Origin: Pseudomonas tructae
GTDB taxonomy: Bacteria > Pseudomonadota > Gammaproteobacteria > Pseudomonadales > Pseudomonadaceae
Direction: 5' to 3'
Length of the DNA: 64,000 nucleotides
NCBI RefSeq assembly: GCF_004214895.1
Contig: NZ_CP035952.1
Span: 4,784,501 to 4,848,500 of the forward strand
A program made the position numbers and the translations under genes. Below are positions 24,968 to 33,795 of this stretch, one piece after another (the first letter of the stretch is position 1; each line of letters opens with the position of its first letter). The notes below the pieces were generated by a model. The model had not been told where the DNA came from. It ran no database searches and saw nothing but the letters and a program-made list of their open reading frames with translations.

Positions 24968-26452
24968 ATGCCGCCTCGTTCCGCCCTGTTTTCACAGCGC
25001 TCGCTGATCCTGACATTATTGCTGTTGCTCGCCTGCGGTTTCTTGGCGACTTCCCTGCTCAGCTACTTCGCCTCGCGCAGTTCGATCCGCGACAACATCG
25101 TCAACACCGAGCTGCCGCTGACCTCCGATACGGTCTATTCGGAAATTCAGAAGGACCTGGTGCGGCCGATCCTGATCTCCTCGATGATGGCCCACGACAC
25201 CTTCCTGCGCGACTGGGCACTGGGCGGCGAGCGTGACACCGCCCAGGTGACCCGCTACCTGGACGAGGTCATGCGCCAGCACCAGGCCTACACGGCGTTC
25301 TTCGTCTCCAGCACTACGGGGATCTACTACCAGGCCAAGGGCGTGCTCAAGCAGATCGACCCGCAGGACCCTCGGGACGCCTGGTACCCGCGGGCGCTAC
25401 GCATGAACACGCCCTACGAGATCAACGTCGACCTGGACATGGCCAACCAGGACCGGCTCACGGTGTTCATCAACTATCGAGTGCTGGACTACGACGGCAA
25501 GCTGATCGGCATCGCCGGCCTGGGCCTGACCGTCGAAGCGGTGATCCGCCTGATCGACGACTACCAGCAGCGCTACCAGCGCCAGGTGTTCTTCGTCGAT
25601 CCACAGGGGCGAATCGTGCTGACCGGCTCGCACGGCGGGCCCCATGGCGCCAGGAGCGGCCAGCCGCTGGGCCAACTGGACGGGCTCGAGCACATGCCAC
25701 AACCCCTCAGCGGCAGTCACGAATACAGCAGCAGCGATGGCCACAGTCACTTCCTCAACGTGCGCCTGGTGCCGGAGCTGAACTGGTACCTGTTCGTCGA
25801 CAAGCGCGAAGACGGCGCCGTGGATGCCATTCGCCAGTCGCTGTACCTGAACCTGGTGATCTGCGCGATCATCACCCTGGTGGTCCTGTCGTTGCTCAAT
25901 GCCATGGTCAAGCGCCATCAAGACAACATTGAAACCCTGGCCACCCTCGACAGCCTCACCGGTCTGCCCAACCGCCGCGGCTTCGACCTGCTCGCTGCGC
26001 AAGCACTGCACGAAGCCCAGCGCGAGCCCAAGGCGCTGATTGCCCTGCTGATCGACCTCGACCACTTCAAGGCGCTCAACGACACCCACGGCCACCTGGC
26101 CGGCGACGAGGTGCTGCGCCAGTTCGCCCAGGTGCTCGAGGACTGCCTGCGCCAGGCTGATATAATCTGCCGCTGGGGCGGTGAGGAGTTCATCGTGCTG
26201 CTCAAGGACACCGACCGCCAGCAGGCCCTGGCGGTGGCCGAGAAAATCCGCAGCAGGACCCAAGCGCTGGCCTTCAGCTATGCCGAGCAACCGATCCACC
26301 TGACCGCCAGCATCGGCTTGAGCAACCTGCAGGCCGACGATACCCTGCACAGCCTGATCGCCCGTGCCGATCATGCCCTGTACCGGGCCAAACAGAGTGG
26401 ACGTAACCGCGTTTGCAGCGAGATGCCCCGATCCGACCATGAACAGCCTTGA
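24968..26452 (+). CDS. Membrane diguanylate cyclase (dCache-GGEEF)
   Basis: Makes c-di-GMP from two GTP. 494 residues: membrane helix 1 (about 12-32), a large periplasmic dCache-like sensor domain (about 40-290), helix 2 (LVICAIITLVVLSLLNAMV) and a GGDEF domain with an intact GGEEF active site. An RxxD inhibitory site (RQAD) lies five residues ahead of it, so feedback inhibition is expected. Followed after 2 bp by a small Cys-rich protein, so probably co-transcribed. Confidence 0.92.
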   Translation: MPPRSALFSQRSLILTLLLLLACGFLATSLLSYFASRSSIRDNIVNTELPLTSDTVYSEIQKDLVRPILISSMMAHDTFLRDWALGGERDTAQVTRYLDEVMRQHQAYTAFFVSSTTGIYYQAKGVLKQIDPQDPRDAWYPRALRMNTPYEINVDLDMANQDRLTVFINYRVLDYDGKLIGIAGLGLTVEAVIRLIDDYQQRYQRQVFFVDPQGRIVLTGSHGGPHGARSGQPLGQLDGLEHMPQPLSGSHEYSSSDGHSHFLNVRLVPELNWYLFVDKREDGAVDAIRQSLYLNLVICAIITLVVLSLLNAMVKRHQDNIETLATLDSLTGLPNRRGFDLLAAQALHEAQREPKALIALLIDLDHFKALNDTHGHLAGDEVLRQFAQVLEDCLRQADIICRWGGEEFIVLLKDTDRQQALAVAEKIRSRTQALAFSYAEQPIHLTASIGLSNLQADDTLHSLIARADHALYRAKQSGRNRVCSEMPRSDHEQP

Positions 26453-26454
26453 CC

Positions 26455-26676
26455 ATGAATGACACCCGCCGCTGCCCCGCCTGTGGCGCTAGCAACGACT
26501 GCAGCCTGGCCGACCCGCGCACCGCCGCCCAGGCCTGCTGGTGCTATGGCGTGAGCATCGACCCCAAGGTGCTTGAAGCCCTGCCACCCGAGCTGCGCAA
26601 CCAGGCCTGCCTGTGCCCGCGCTGCGCCCGGGTCGAGGCGCAATTGCAGGCAGCCAAGGCTGCGTCCGCAGGTTAA
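26455..26676 (+). CDS. Small cysteine-rich CWC-type protein
   Basis: 73 residues from the ATG at 26455. Cys pattern CPACGASNDCSLAD...CWC...CLCPRCA, matching the cysteine-rich CWC family, likely a zinc-binding knuckle. It begins 2 bp after the diguanylate cyclase stop and ends 27 bp before rsuA, so the three may form a transcription unit. No function is established for the family. Confidence 0.8.
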   Translation: MNDTRRCPACGASNDCSLADPRTAAQACWCYGVSIDPKVLEALPPELRNQACLCPRCARVEAQLQAAKAASAG

Positions 26677-26703
26677 ACTGGCGCACCCTGCGTCTGGCCC
26701 TGT

Positions 26704-27396
26704 ATGCGTCTTGATCGATTCCTCAGCAACCTGCCCTGCTTCAGCCGTCAGCACGTTCGCTTGCTGCTGGTAGAACGGCGCGTGCGTGTCGATGGCCAGT
26801 GCGTCAGCGATCCGCACTTTGAGGTGCGCAAGTTCAGCCGTATCCAGGTCGACGAACAACTGCTGCAAGCCGGTCGCCCGCTGCGCTACCTGATGCTGCA
26901 CAAGCCCCAGGGTTGCGTGAGTGCCACCCAGGACCCACAGCACCGGACCGTGATCGAGTTGATCGACGAGCCCGACACCCAGGACCTGCACATCGCCGGG
27001 CGCCTGGACTTCAACACCACCGGGCTGATGCTGCTGACCAACGACGGCCTGTGGTCGCGACGCCTGACCCATCCGCAGACCAAACTGCCCAAAATCTACT
27101 ACGTCGAGACCGAGCAGGACATCGGCGAGCACTACATCGACACCTTCCGCCAGGGCGTGTACTTCGCCTTCGAAGACCTCACCACCCAGCCCGCCGAGTT
27201 GACCCTGCTGGGGCCGCGCAGCGCGCGCCTGAGCATCGTCGAAGGCCGCTACCACCAGGTCAAGCGCATGTTCGGCCATTTCGACAACAAGGTTGTGCGC
27301 CTGCACCGCGAACGCATGGGCCCGCTGCAGCTGGACCCGAACCTGCAGCCGGGCCAGTACCGCGCACTTACCCCGGAAGAAATCCAGGCGATCTGA
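26704..27396 (+). CDS. rsuA: 16S rRNA pseudouridine(516) synthase RsuA
   Basis: Converts U516 of 16S rRNA to pseudouridine. 230 residues, like E. coli RsuA. N-terminal S4 RNA-binding domain (MRLDRFLSNLPCFSRQHVR), then the catalytic domain with the Asp motif AGRLDFNTTGLMLLT and the EGRYHQVKRMF signature. Single-domain lengths and motifs favour RsuA over RluB/RluE. Confidence 0.9.
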   Translation: MRLDRFLSNLPCFSRQHVRLLLVERRVRVDGQCVSDPHFEVRKFSRIQVDEQLLQAGRPLRYLMLHKPQGCVSATQDPQHRTVIELIDEPDTQDLHIAGRLDFNTTGLMLLTNDGLWSRRLTHPQTKLPKIYYVETEQDIGEHYIDTFRQGVYFAFEDLTTQPAELTLLGPRSARLSIVEGRYHQVKRMFGHFDNKVVRLHRERMGPLQLDPNLQPGQYRALTPEEIQAI

Positions 27397-27719
27397 ACCT
27401 GCGACCGCCCGGCAGAAAATTTTCGTCAATTACCCCAATGGCACTTGCGGGTTGGCCGGGTGCCTGCTTGAATCCAATCGTCGGTCTGCATGTGACCAGC
27501 CAGTCACGCTCGTAGTCAAAGACACCTTTTTGCTGGCGACCTGTGCCTCGAAGCACCGGCGTCCGGCAGATTGCCCTCCTAGAACAATACCGGTCGACCA
27601 CGGTGCAACGCGGATCGCCCAGGGCCCTCAGCTTCAGTTCAAGGCGTATGCCTACCTGTCATAAAGAACGCGCATCCTTGCATGTGCGAACACCCTTTTT
27701 TGCGCCAGGAGTCGACGAC
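27397..27719. other. Non-coding stretch upstream of phaG
   Basis: 323 bp between rsuA and phaG. I see no protein, RNA gene or repeat here. It ends with a CAGGAG ribosome site for phaG and must contain its promoter, but no strong -35/-10 pair is evident. Confidence 0.5.
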
Positions 27720-28604
27720 ATGAGGCCAGAAATCGCTGTGCTTGATATACAAGGTCAGTATCGGGTTTACACGGAGTTCTATCGCGCAGACGCCGCACTC
27801 AAGACCATCATCCTGATCAATGGCTCGCTGGCCACGACGGCCTCGTTCGCCCAGACGGTGCGCAACCTGCACCCGCAATTCAATGTGGTGCTGTATGACC
27901 AGCCCTACGCCGGCAAGTCCAAGCCGCACAACCGCAACGAACACCTGCTGACCAAGGAAACCGAAGGGCAGATCCTGCTGGAGCTGATCGACCACTTTGC
28001 CGCCGATCACATCATGTCCTTCTCCTGGGGCGGTGCCTGCACCCTGCTGGCCCTGGCGCACAAGCCGCGGCGCATCGAAAAGGCCGTGGTCAGCTCGTTC
28101 TCGCCGGTGATCAACGAACCGATGCGCGACTACCTCGAACGCGGCTGCCAGTACCTGAGCGCCTGCGATCGTTACCGGGTCGGCAACCTGGTCAACGACA
28201 CCATTGGCAAGCACCTGCCCTCACTGTTCAAGCGCTTCAACTACCGGCATGTCAGCAGCCTGGACAACCACGAATACGCGCAGATGCACTTTCACATCAA
28301 CCAGGTGCTCGACCATGACCTGGGCAAAGCGGTGCGGGCGGCGCGGGTGATCGACATCCCGGTGCTGTTCATCAATGGCGAGTGGGACGAATACACCACC
28401 ACAGGCGACGCCCGGCAATTTGGCCAGCATGTGCGCAACAGCCACTTTCGCGAGATCCGCGCCACCGGCCACTTCCTCGACATGGAACACAAGGCCGCCT
28501 GCCGCGACACCCGCGAAGCCCTGCTGGGTTTCCTTGCGCCTGCGCCGAAAGAATCGCGTACCCGCTACAGCTTTGCCCAGGAGCATCATGCACTGGCTAT
28601 CTGA
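27720..28604 (+). CDS. phaG: PhaG, (R)-3-hydroxyacyl-ACP thioesterase/transacylase for PHA
   Basis: Alpha/beta hydrolase that links de novo fatty-acid synthesis to medium-chain polyhydroxyalkanoate. It releases or transfers (R)-3-hydroxyacyl groups from ACP. 294 residues from the ATG at 27720 (MRPEIAVLDIQGQYRVYTEF), almost identical to the P. putida sequence I remember. Nucleophile in SFSWGGA (about residue 102), HX4D motif HVSSLD, and C-terminal His in ATGHFLDME. Stands alone, as in P. putida, away from phaC genes. Confidence 0.95.
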   Translation: MRPEIAVLDIQGQYRVYTEFYRADAALKTIILINGSLATTASFAQTVRNLHPQFNVVLYDQPYAGKSKPHNRNEHLLTKETEGQILLELIDHFAADHIMSFSWGGACTLLALAHKPRRIEKAVVSSFSPVINEPMRDYLERGCQYLSACDRYRVGNLVNDTIGKHLPSLFKRFNYRHVSSLDNHEYAQMHFHINQVLDHDLGKAVRAARVIDIPVLFINGEWDEYTTTGDARQFGQHVRNSHFREIRATGHFLDMEHKAACRDTREALLGFLAPAPKESRTRYSFAQEHHALAI

Positions 28605-28761
28605 GCAACACGGTCGGCCGCTAGCGCAGCCTCCTGCATCAACGGCCCCAAAGGCCACAAGGAAGATGCACGACCTCGCGCCAGCGGCCACCGGCAGATA
28701 GATTGCGCCAACATAAGGCTTCAAATTGCCACGAAGTTCTGGTACAAAGTCAGCCCTGAAA

Positions 28762-28835
28762 GCGGGTGTCGTATAATGGCATTACTCCAGCTTCCCAAGC
28801 TGATAACGAGGGTTCGATTCCCTTCACCCGCTCCA
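28762..28835 (+). tRNA. tRNA-Gly (anticodon CCC)
   Basis: GCGGGTG (28762-28768) pairs with CACCCGC (28825-28831). The T arm (GAGGG TTCGATT CCCTT) and encoded CCA (28833-28835) are present, 74 nt in total. The anticodon CCC is at 28794-28796 in loop TTCCCAA. Reads GGG glycine codons. Seven bases separate it from the stop of the convergent DUF2388 gene. Confidence 0.95.
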
Positions 28836-28842
28836 GCTTCTT

Positions 28843-29298
28843 TCAGGTTTCAGCGTCGCTGAGGCCTTGGCCACCGCCCTGGTGGCTGTTTCGCTCAATC
28901 CCCTTTGCCTCAACTGCCGCCAGCACCAGTATTGCCTGGGCCAGCTCGCGATCCGTTGCACCTGTTGCACGCCCCTCGCTGCGCAACCAACTCAGCGCCG
29001 ATTGCAGATATACACCCCGGTAAACCCCGTCACTGGCAACGAAAGCCGCCGCATCGTCGCGGGCTTGCGCCAGCACGCGCTTACCGTCGTTGCCGGAGCT
29101 GGCCTCCGAGGCCATGGTTGGTCCGAAAGTGGTGGCACCGGTAAGCATGAAGGGCAGATACACCGTGGCCCCCAGGGTCAGCATGCCGTCGACGTCGCCA
29201 CCGCTGCCAAAGATATCGCCCTGGCCCTGGGCGGTGCAGCACCAGACCAAGCTCAACAGGAGTGCAGGCTTTTTCCAACCATTGATCATGCGTTCCAT
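28843..29298 (-). CDS. DUF2388 exported protein
   Basis: 151 residues from the ATG at 29298, preceded by AAGGAAG; a further in-frame ATG lies three codons later. Signal peptide ending near AQGQ, then the DUF2388 pattern ARDDAAAFVASDGVYRG followed by LRSEGRATGATDRELAQAIL. Family is small, periplasmic and largely restricted to Pseudomonas; function unknown. Confidence 0.85.
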   Translation of the reverse strand: MERMINGWKKPALLLSLVWCCTAQGQGDIFGSGGDVDGMLTLGATVYLPFMLTGATTFGPTMASEASSGNDGKRVLAQARDDAAAFVASDGVYRGVYLQSALSWLRSEGRATGATDRELAQAILVLAAVEAKGIERNSHQGGGQGLSDAET

Positions 29299-29446
29299 CG
29301 GCTTCCTTGCTCTATCCCTGCAATCGGCCGGCATTCTCCACGGCTTGCGCCAGACTTAACAGCAGTGTTTTTGACCTGACGCCCTGCCCTGGCACCTCGC
29401 GCTGCGCTTTAATAGCCCACCGCGAAACACTCGAAAGGATCCGTGC

Positions 29447-31159
29447 ATGTTTCTCTCCCGCTGGCTGCCTGGCCTGGCCAACCTGTTGCAGTACCGCCGC
29501 GAATGGTTTCGCCATGACCTGCAGGCGGGCTTGTCGGTGGCGGCGATTCAGATTCCCATCGCCATTGCCTATGCGCAGATCGTCGGCCTGCCACCGCAGT
29601 ACGGTTTGTACGCGTGCATTCTGCCAATGATGGTTTATGCCCTGATCGGCAGTTCACGGCAATTGATGGTCGGACCGGATGCCGCCACCTGCGCCATGGT
29701 CGCCGGGGCGATTGCGCCCTTGGCCATGGGCGACCCGGCGCGGCTGGCGCAGTTGTCGGTGATTGTCACCATCCTGGTCGGGCTGATGCTGATCGGTGCG
29801 GGGCTTGCGCGGGCCGGCTTCATCGCCAGTTTTTTCTCGCGGCCGATCCTCATCGGCTACCTCAACGGTATCGGCCTGAGCCTGTTGGCCGGGCAACTGG
29901 GCAAGGTTGTGGGTTTTCAGATCGAGGGCAGCGGTTTTGTGCTCAGCCTGATCAACCTTTTGCAGCGCCTGGGGGAAATCCACTGGATTACTCTGAGCAT
30001 AGGTTGCGCCGGCTTGGCGCTGCTGATCTGGCTACCGCGGCGCTATCCGCGCTTGCCTGCCGCGTTGGTTACCGTGGCCATCGCCACCCTGCTGGTGGCG
30101 GTGTTCGGCCTGGATCGCTTCGGCGTGGCAATTCTCGGCCCGGTACCGGCCGGCATGCCGGAACTGGCCTGGCCGAAAACCAACCTTGAGGAAATGAAAA
30201 GCCTGATGCGCGATGCCCTGGGTATTGCCACCGTGAGTTTCTGCAGCGCCATGCTCACCGCCCGCAGCTTTGCCGCCCGCCATGGCTATGCGATCAACGC
30301 CAACCATGAGTTCCTGGCCCTGGGCGTTACCAACATCGCCGCCGGGGTTTCCCAGGGTTTTGCCATCAGCGGCGCCGACTCGCGCACCGCGGTCAACGAC
30401 ATGGTCGGTGGCAAAAGCCAGCTGGTGGGGATCATTGCCGCACTGGTCATTGCCCTGATCCTCCTGGCGTTCACCAAGCCCATGGCCTGGATTCCTCAGG
30501 CCGCGCTGGGCGCGGTGCTGCTAATGGCCGGTTGGGGGCTGATCGACGTCAAGTCACTGAAGAAGATCTACACGCTCAGCCGCTTCGAGTTCTGGCTGTG
30601 TGTGCTGACCACCGTCGGCGTGCTCGGGCTCGGCGTATTGCCGGGCATTCTGATCGCCGTGACCCTGGCGATCCTGCGCCTGCTCTACAGCATCTACCAG
30701 CCTACCGATGCGGTGCTGGGCTGGGTGCCGGGCATCGAAGGCCAGGTGGATATCCGCCGCCACAAGGAGGCGCGCACCGTGCCAGGGCTGGTGGTGTACC
30801 GCTTTGACGATGCGATTCTGTTTTTCAATGCCGACTATTTCAAGACGCGCCTGCTCGAAGCCGTGCAACGCGAAAGCCAACCCCAGGCGGTGCTGTTCGA
30901 CGCCGAAGCCGTGACCTCCATCGATGTCAGCGGCATCGCCGTGCTGCGTGAAGTACGCGACACCCTCGCCGCCCAGGGCATTCACTTTGCCATTGCCCGG
31001 GCGCGCGGGCGCTTCCTGCGCATGCTGGTGCGTTCAGGGCTGGCACGGGAAATGGAAGAGCAGTTGCTGTTCGGCTCGGTACGCGCGGGAATACGTGCCT
31101 ACCGGGTATGGCGTAACCGGAGTCGGCGCCAGGACGGGGCGTTGTCTAGCAACCATTAA
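29447..31159 (+). CDS. SulP-family anion transporter
   Basis: SLC26/SulP membrane transporter of 570 residues. The entry signature is LQAGLSVAAIQIPIAIAYA followed by GLPPQYGLYA and GSSRQLMVGPDAAT. Twelve to fourteen membrane segments, then a C-terminal STAS domain (about 440-550; AVTSIDVSGIAVL). Substrate could be sulfate, bicarbonate or an organic anion; there is no neighbouring gene that decides. A hairpin follows. Confidence 0.92.
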   Translation: MFLSRWLPGLANLLQYRREWFRHDLQAGLSVAAIQIPIAIAYAQIVGLPPQYGLYACILPMMVYALIGSSRQLMVGPDAATCAMVAGAIAPLAMGDPARLAQLSVIVTILVGLMLIGAGLARAGFIASFFSRPILIGYLNGIGLSLLAGQLGKVVGFQIEGSGFVLSLINLLQRLGEIHWITLSIGCAGLALLIWLPRRYPRLPAALVTVAIATLLVAVFGLDRFGVAILGPVPAGMPELAWPKTNLEEMKSLMRDALGIATVSFCSAMLTARSFAARHGYAINANHEFLALGVTNIAAGVSQGFAISGADSRTAVNDMVGGKSQLVGIIAALVIALILLAFTKPMAWIPQAALGAVLLMAGWGLIDVKSLKKIYTLSRFEFWLCVLTTVGVLGLGVLPGILIAVTLAILRLLYSIYQPTDAVLGWVPGIEGQVDIRRHKEARTVPGLVVYRFDDAILFFNADYFKTRLLEAVQRESQPQAVLFDAEAVTSIDVSGIAVLREVRDTLAAQGIHFAIARARGRFLRMLVRSGLAREMEEQLLFGSVRAGIRAYRVWRNRSRRQDGALSSNH

Positions 31160-31166
31160 ACGCGAT

Positions 31167-31197
31167 AACCCGGCAAGCCCGTGTGGCCTGCCGGGTT
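31167..31197. terminator. Hairpin between convergent genes
   Basis: AACCCGGCA (31167-31175) pairs with TGCCGGGTT (31189-31197). It sits between the sulP stop (31159) and the stop of the convergent small gene (31204), as expected for a shared bidirectional terminator, but lacks a clear T-run. Confidence 0.5.
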
Positions 31198-31203
31198 AAC
31201 TGC

Positions 31204-31704
31204 TCAGGATGCCGACGGTGGCGAGTAGCTGCAACCGACGTAGAAATTGCGCTTGGCGTCTTCTGTCGACACCACCTGCAAGGTGTTTACACCCGCGCTA
31301 TCGAGGTCACGCTGGTAAGCAACGTAGCCATCGCTGTCATGCTTTTTCTCAAGCTTCAGGGCCTTTGCAGCCTTCTGCATGTCAGCGTGCGGGCTGGCAC
31401 TGGCTACCAGGATGAAGAAGCTGAAACGGTCGGTCATGACCGCTGTCTTTGATGAGACCACACCGATACGCAGCGCTTCTCCCAGCTGCCAGGCACCGCC
31501 ACCCCAAGGGCCGTGGGCTTCATCCCTGGAAAACGAAAGCTGCCCGGCGTCGACCAGGCGATTGAACTCGGCAATCTGCTCACGGCTGCCCTGGCAGTGG
31601 GCCAGGGTGTTGAACAGTTGATACTGCGCCGGCTCGTCCGCCATGGCGCAAAAAGCAGACAAGCAACCCGCCAGTGCAACGGCGGTGCGAAGGTACCGGC
31701 TCAT
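31204..31704 (-). CDS. Small exported protein, unknown
   Basis: 166 residues from the ATG at 31704 (MSRYLRTAVALAG). Signal peptide ending FCAMA, mature mixed alpha/beta protein with two Cys (AHCQGSREQ and YVGCSY) that could form a disulfide. No family recognised. Thirteen bases after the upstream OB-fold-like gene, so the two are probably an operon. Confidence 0.65.
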   Translation of the reverse strand: MSRYLRTAVALAGCLSAFCAMADEPAQYQLFNTLAHCQGSREQIAEFNRLVDAGQLSFSRDEAHGPWGGGAWQLGEALRIGVVSSKTAVMTDRFSFFILVASASPHADMQKAAKALKLEKKHDSDGYVAYQRDLDSAGVNTLQVVSTEDAKRNFYVGCSYSPPSAS

Positions 31705-31717
31705 CGGTCGTCCTTGA

Positions 31718-32092
31718 TCAGTTGAACGTGCACTGGTGGAACGGCATGTAGTCCGAGCCAGAAGCAAACTGCAAAACGCACTCGGCGTTGAACCTCTGCC
31801 CTTCTTGCAACGCGCTCATTTTGGCATTCTGCGCAGCATCCACACCTTGCAAGCGGGCCAGAATGTAGCCTTCTTCATCGCCTGCGATCAGCAATGGCGC
31901 GCCTTGCATGTTTTGCGACAACTCCAGCGCAATGCCAGTGATGCTGACCGACTGGTTGTACTCTTCCATGCTCAGCGTCGAGTTGCCTTTGTCTTCAAAG
32001 ACCTGGTACAGCGCGCTCAGGTCCTGCGCAGCGCTCGCCGCCAGAGGAAGGATCATGCTGCAGGTGAGTAACGCCAGTTTTGCGATTTTCAT
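31718..32092 (-). CDS. Small exported OB-fold-like protein
   Basis: 124 residues from the ATG at 32092 (MKIAKLALL). Signal peptide ending ASA. The mature part has the pattern of periplasmic tRNA_anti-like OB-fold proteins: EEYNQSVSITGIALELSQN, then strands, then GQRFNAECVLQFASG and a C-terminal HQCTFN, with two Cys. Family assignment is by pattern only. Followed closely by another small exported gene. Confidence 0.6.
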   Translation of the reverse strand: MKIAKLALLTCSMILPLAASAAQDLSALYQVFEDKGNSTLSMEEYNQSVSITGIALELSQNMQGAPLLIAGDEEGYILARLQGVDAAQNAKMSALQEGQRFNAECVLQFASGSDYMPFHQCTFN

Positions 32093-32192
32093 AGGACTTC
32101 CTTGTTGATTGAAACTACGGTGCTTGCTTAGCAGGCGCGGCATATTGCCATTATTGAACCCTGAGCGCTACTCACTCAAACCACTCTCAGCG

Positions 32193-33788
32193 TCACAGCA
32201 CGCAGGCCTGTGGCAGCGTTGCCCGGCCCTTGCCGATCAGGCTGATCAACCCGCACGGCAGGCTACCGCGCCACTGCAGGTAATCATGACCGGCCGGGTA
32301 TTCGACCTGCTCCACCGGATAGCCCTTGGCCAACAATACGTCACGCAGATGACGGTTGGTGTCGAGGATCTTCGGCCCTTCGAACAGGCCCGACTGCAGG
32401 TAGAAGCGCAGTGGCTGCTTGGGCGCCTTGACGTATTCGCGGGTAAGCCAGCCCGGCTCCTCGCCCTCACGCCCCCACCAGTAGGAACCGGACATGCTCA
32501 ATACATTGCCGAACAGTTCCGGGTGCGCAAGGCCCATGTAGGCCGACGCCAGGCCGCCGTAGCTGGAACCCGCCACCACCGTGCGCTGTGCCGACGCGGC
32601 CATACCTTGCTGGCGCGCCCAGGGCATCAGTTCCTCGGCCATGAAACGGGCGAACTGCGGGTTGGGCGGCAACTCCTGCTGGCGGCTCAAGTCACTGGGG
32701 TTGGCGATGATCAAGGCTGCAGTCGGCGGGATCAGGCCGTCGGCGATCAGGTTGTCGAGGATCGTCGGGGTCGGCACCTGCCGGGTATAGGCGTGGGCAT
32801 CGAACAGCACCAGCAAGCCCTGACCCTTGGCGCCCGCCTGCCACTGCGCCGGTCGGTACAGGTAGACGTCACGCTGGTTACCCAACAGCTTGCTGCTCAA
32901 CATCTTGCGTTCCAGGCTGCCACGGGCCACCCCCGGACGCTCGGCCACCCAGGGCTGCGCAGGCGCTGCGGGCAGCTCCAGGCGCGAGCGCGACAGGTAC
33001 GGATCGCCGCTGCCATCAGCAAAACCGTTGGGGTTGAGCGGATCGCGTTGAGTGCTGGCAAGGATCATGCGCCGATCATCGGACGCCGGCACGTCCGGGG
33101 CTATCTGGTAGCTCAGGCGCGCAGAGGCAGGCAGCAGATAACTGCGAAACCACACGTCACTGTCACCCAGGCGTTGCAGTTCATCGTGATTACCCGACGG
33201 CGCGCCGAACACTCGTACGTTGTGGCGGGCGCCGCGCCAGAGGAAGGTCACCAGGGACAAGCCCGGCTGGCCCGCCACGGCTTCGACCATCGGCGTGCCC
33301 TGTTGCTGACGCGCCTGCCAAAACCCTTCACTGCTCGCGCCCTGGGCCAGCTGTTGCTGCAGCTCGCGTAGGGTCGGGCTTTGCAAGGGGGCCGCTGTGC
33401 GCTTCTGCTCGCTGGCTGATATCACCTGCTTGAGGCTCAACGCGTAAGCGGCTTGCGGACGGCTGGCCAGCGCCTCGGCACGCAGGCCGTAGGCGCCCTC
33501 GCGCTCAGCAATGAAAATGAACTCGCGCGGCTGGTCCTGACCATCGATCAACAGCCGCAGCGGTTGGCCCTGGGCATCGAGCAGACGCAGGCTGGCATCG
33601 CCTTGCAGCCGGCCCTGGACCAGGTCCCCGGCCTTGAGCTGCACGGTCCAGGTTGGTTGTTGCGCCTGGGTAAAGCTGGCGTTGACGGTTTGCCCCGGTT
33701 GCAAGCGCGTGTCAGTACTTGCCATCGCGCTGCCACTCACCCCCAGGGCCAGCGCCAGGGCACAGCCCCACTGATTGAACGTGTGCAT
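32193..33788 (-). CDS. Exported enterochelin-esterase-type siderophore hydrolase
   Basis: 531 residues from the ATG at 33788, which has TGAGGTGA as ribosome site; the stop of the receptor lies within it. Signal peptide (ALALALGVSGSAMA), N-terminal domain that may bind substrate, then the Fes N-terminal region and the esterase D alpha/beta-hydrolase domain. Nucleophile in VVAGSSYGGLAS and His in YPAGHDYLQWRGSL. It should cleave a ferric ester siderophore in the periplasm after uptake by the adjacent TonB receptor, like PfeE or IroE. Substrate unproved. Confidence 0.85.
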   Translation of the reverse strand: MHTFNQWGCALALALGVSGSAMASTDTRLQPGQTVNASFTQAQQPTWTVQLKAGDLVQGRLQGDASLRLLDAQGQPLRLLIDGQDQPREFIFIAEREGAYGLRAEALASRPQAAYALSLKQVISASEQKRTAAPLQSPTLRELQQQLAQGASSEGFWQARQQQGTPMVEAVAGQPGLSLVTFLWRGARHNVRVFGAPSGNHDELQRLGDSDVWFRSYLLPASARLSYQIAPDVPASDDRRMILASTQRDPLNPNGFADGSGDPYLSRSRLELPAAPAQPWVAERPGVARGSLERKMLSSKLLGNQRDVYLYRPAQWQAGAKGQGLLVLFDAHAYTRQVPTPTILDNLIADGLIPPTAALIIANPSDLSRQQELPPNPQFARFMAEELMPWARQQGMAASAQRTVVAGSSYGGLASAYMGLAHPELFGNVLSMSGSYWWGREGEEPGWLTREYVKAPKQPLRFYLQSGLFEGPKILDTNRHLRDVLLAKGYPVEQVEYPAGHDYLQWRGSLPCGLISLIGKGRATLPQACVL

Positions 33789-33795
33789 GGTCACC

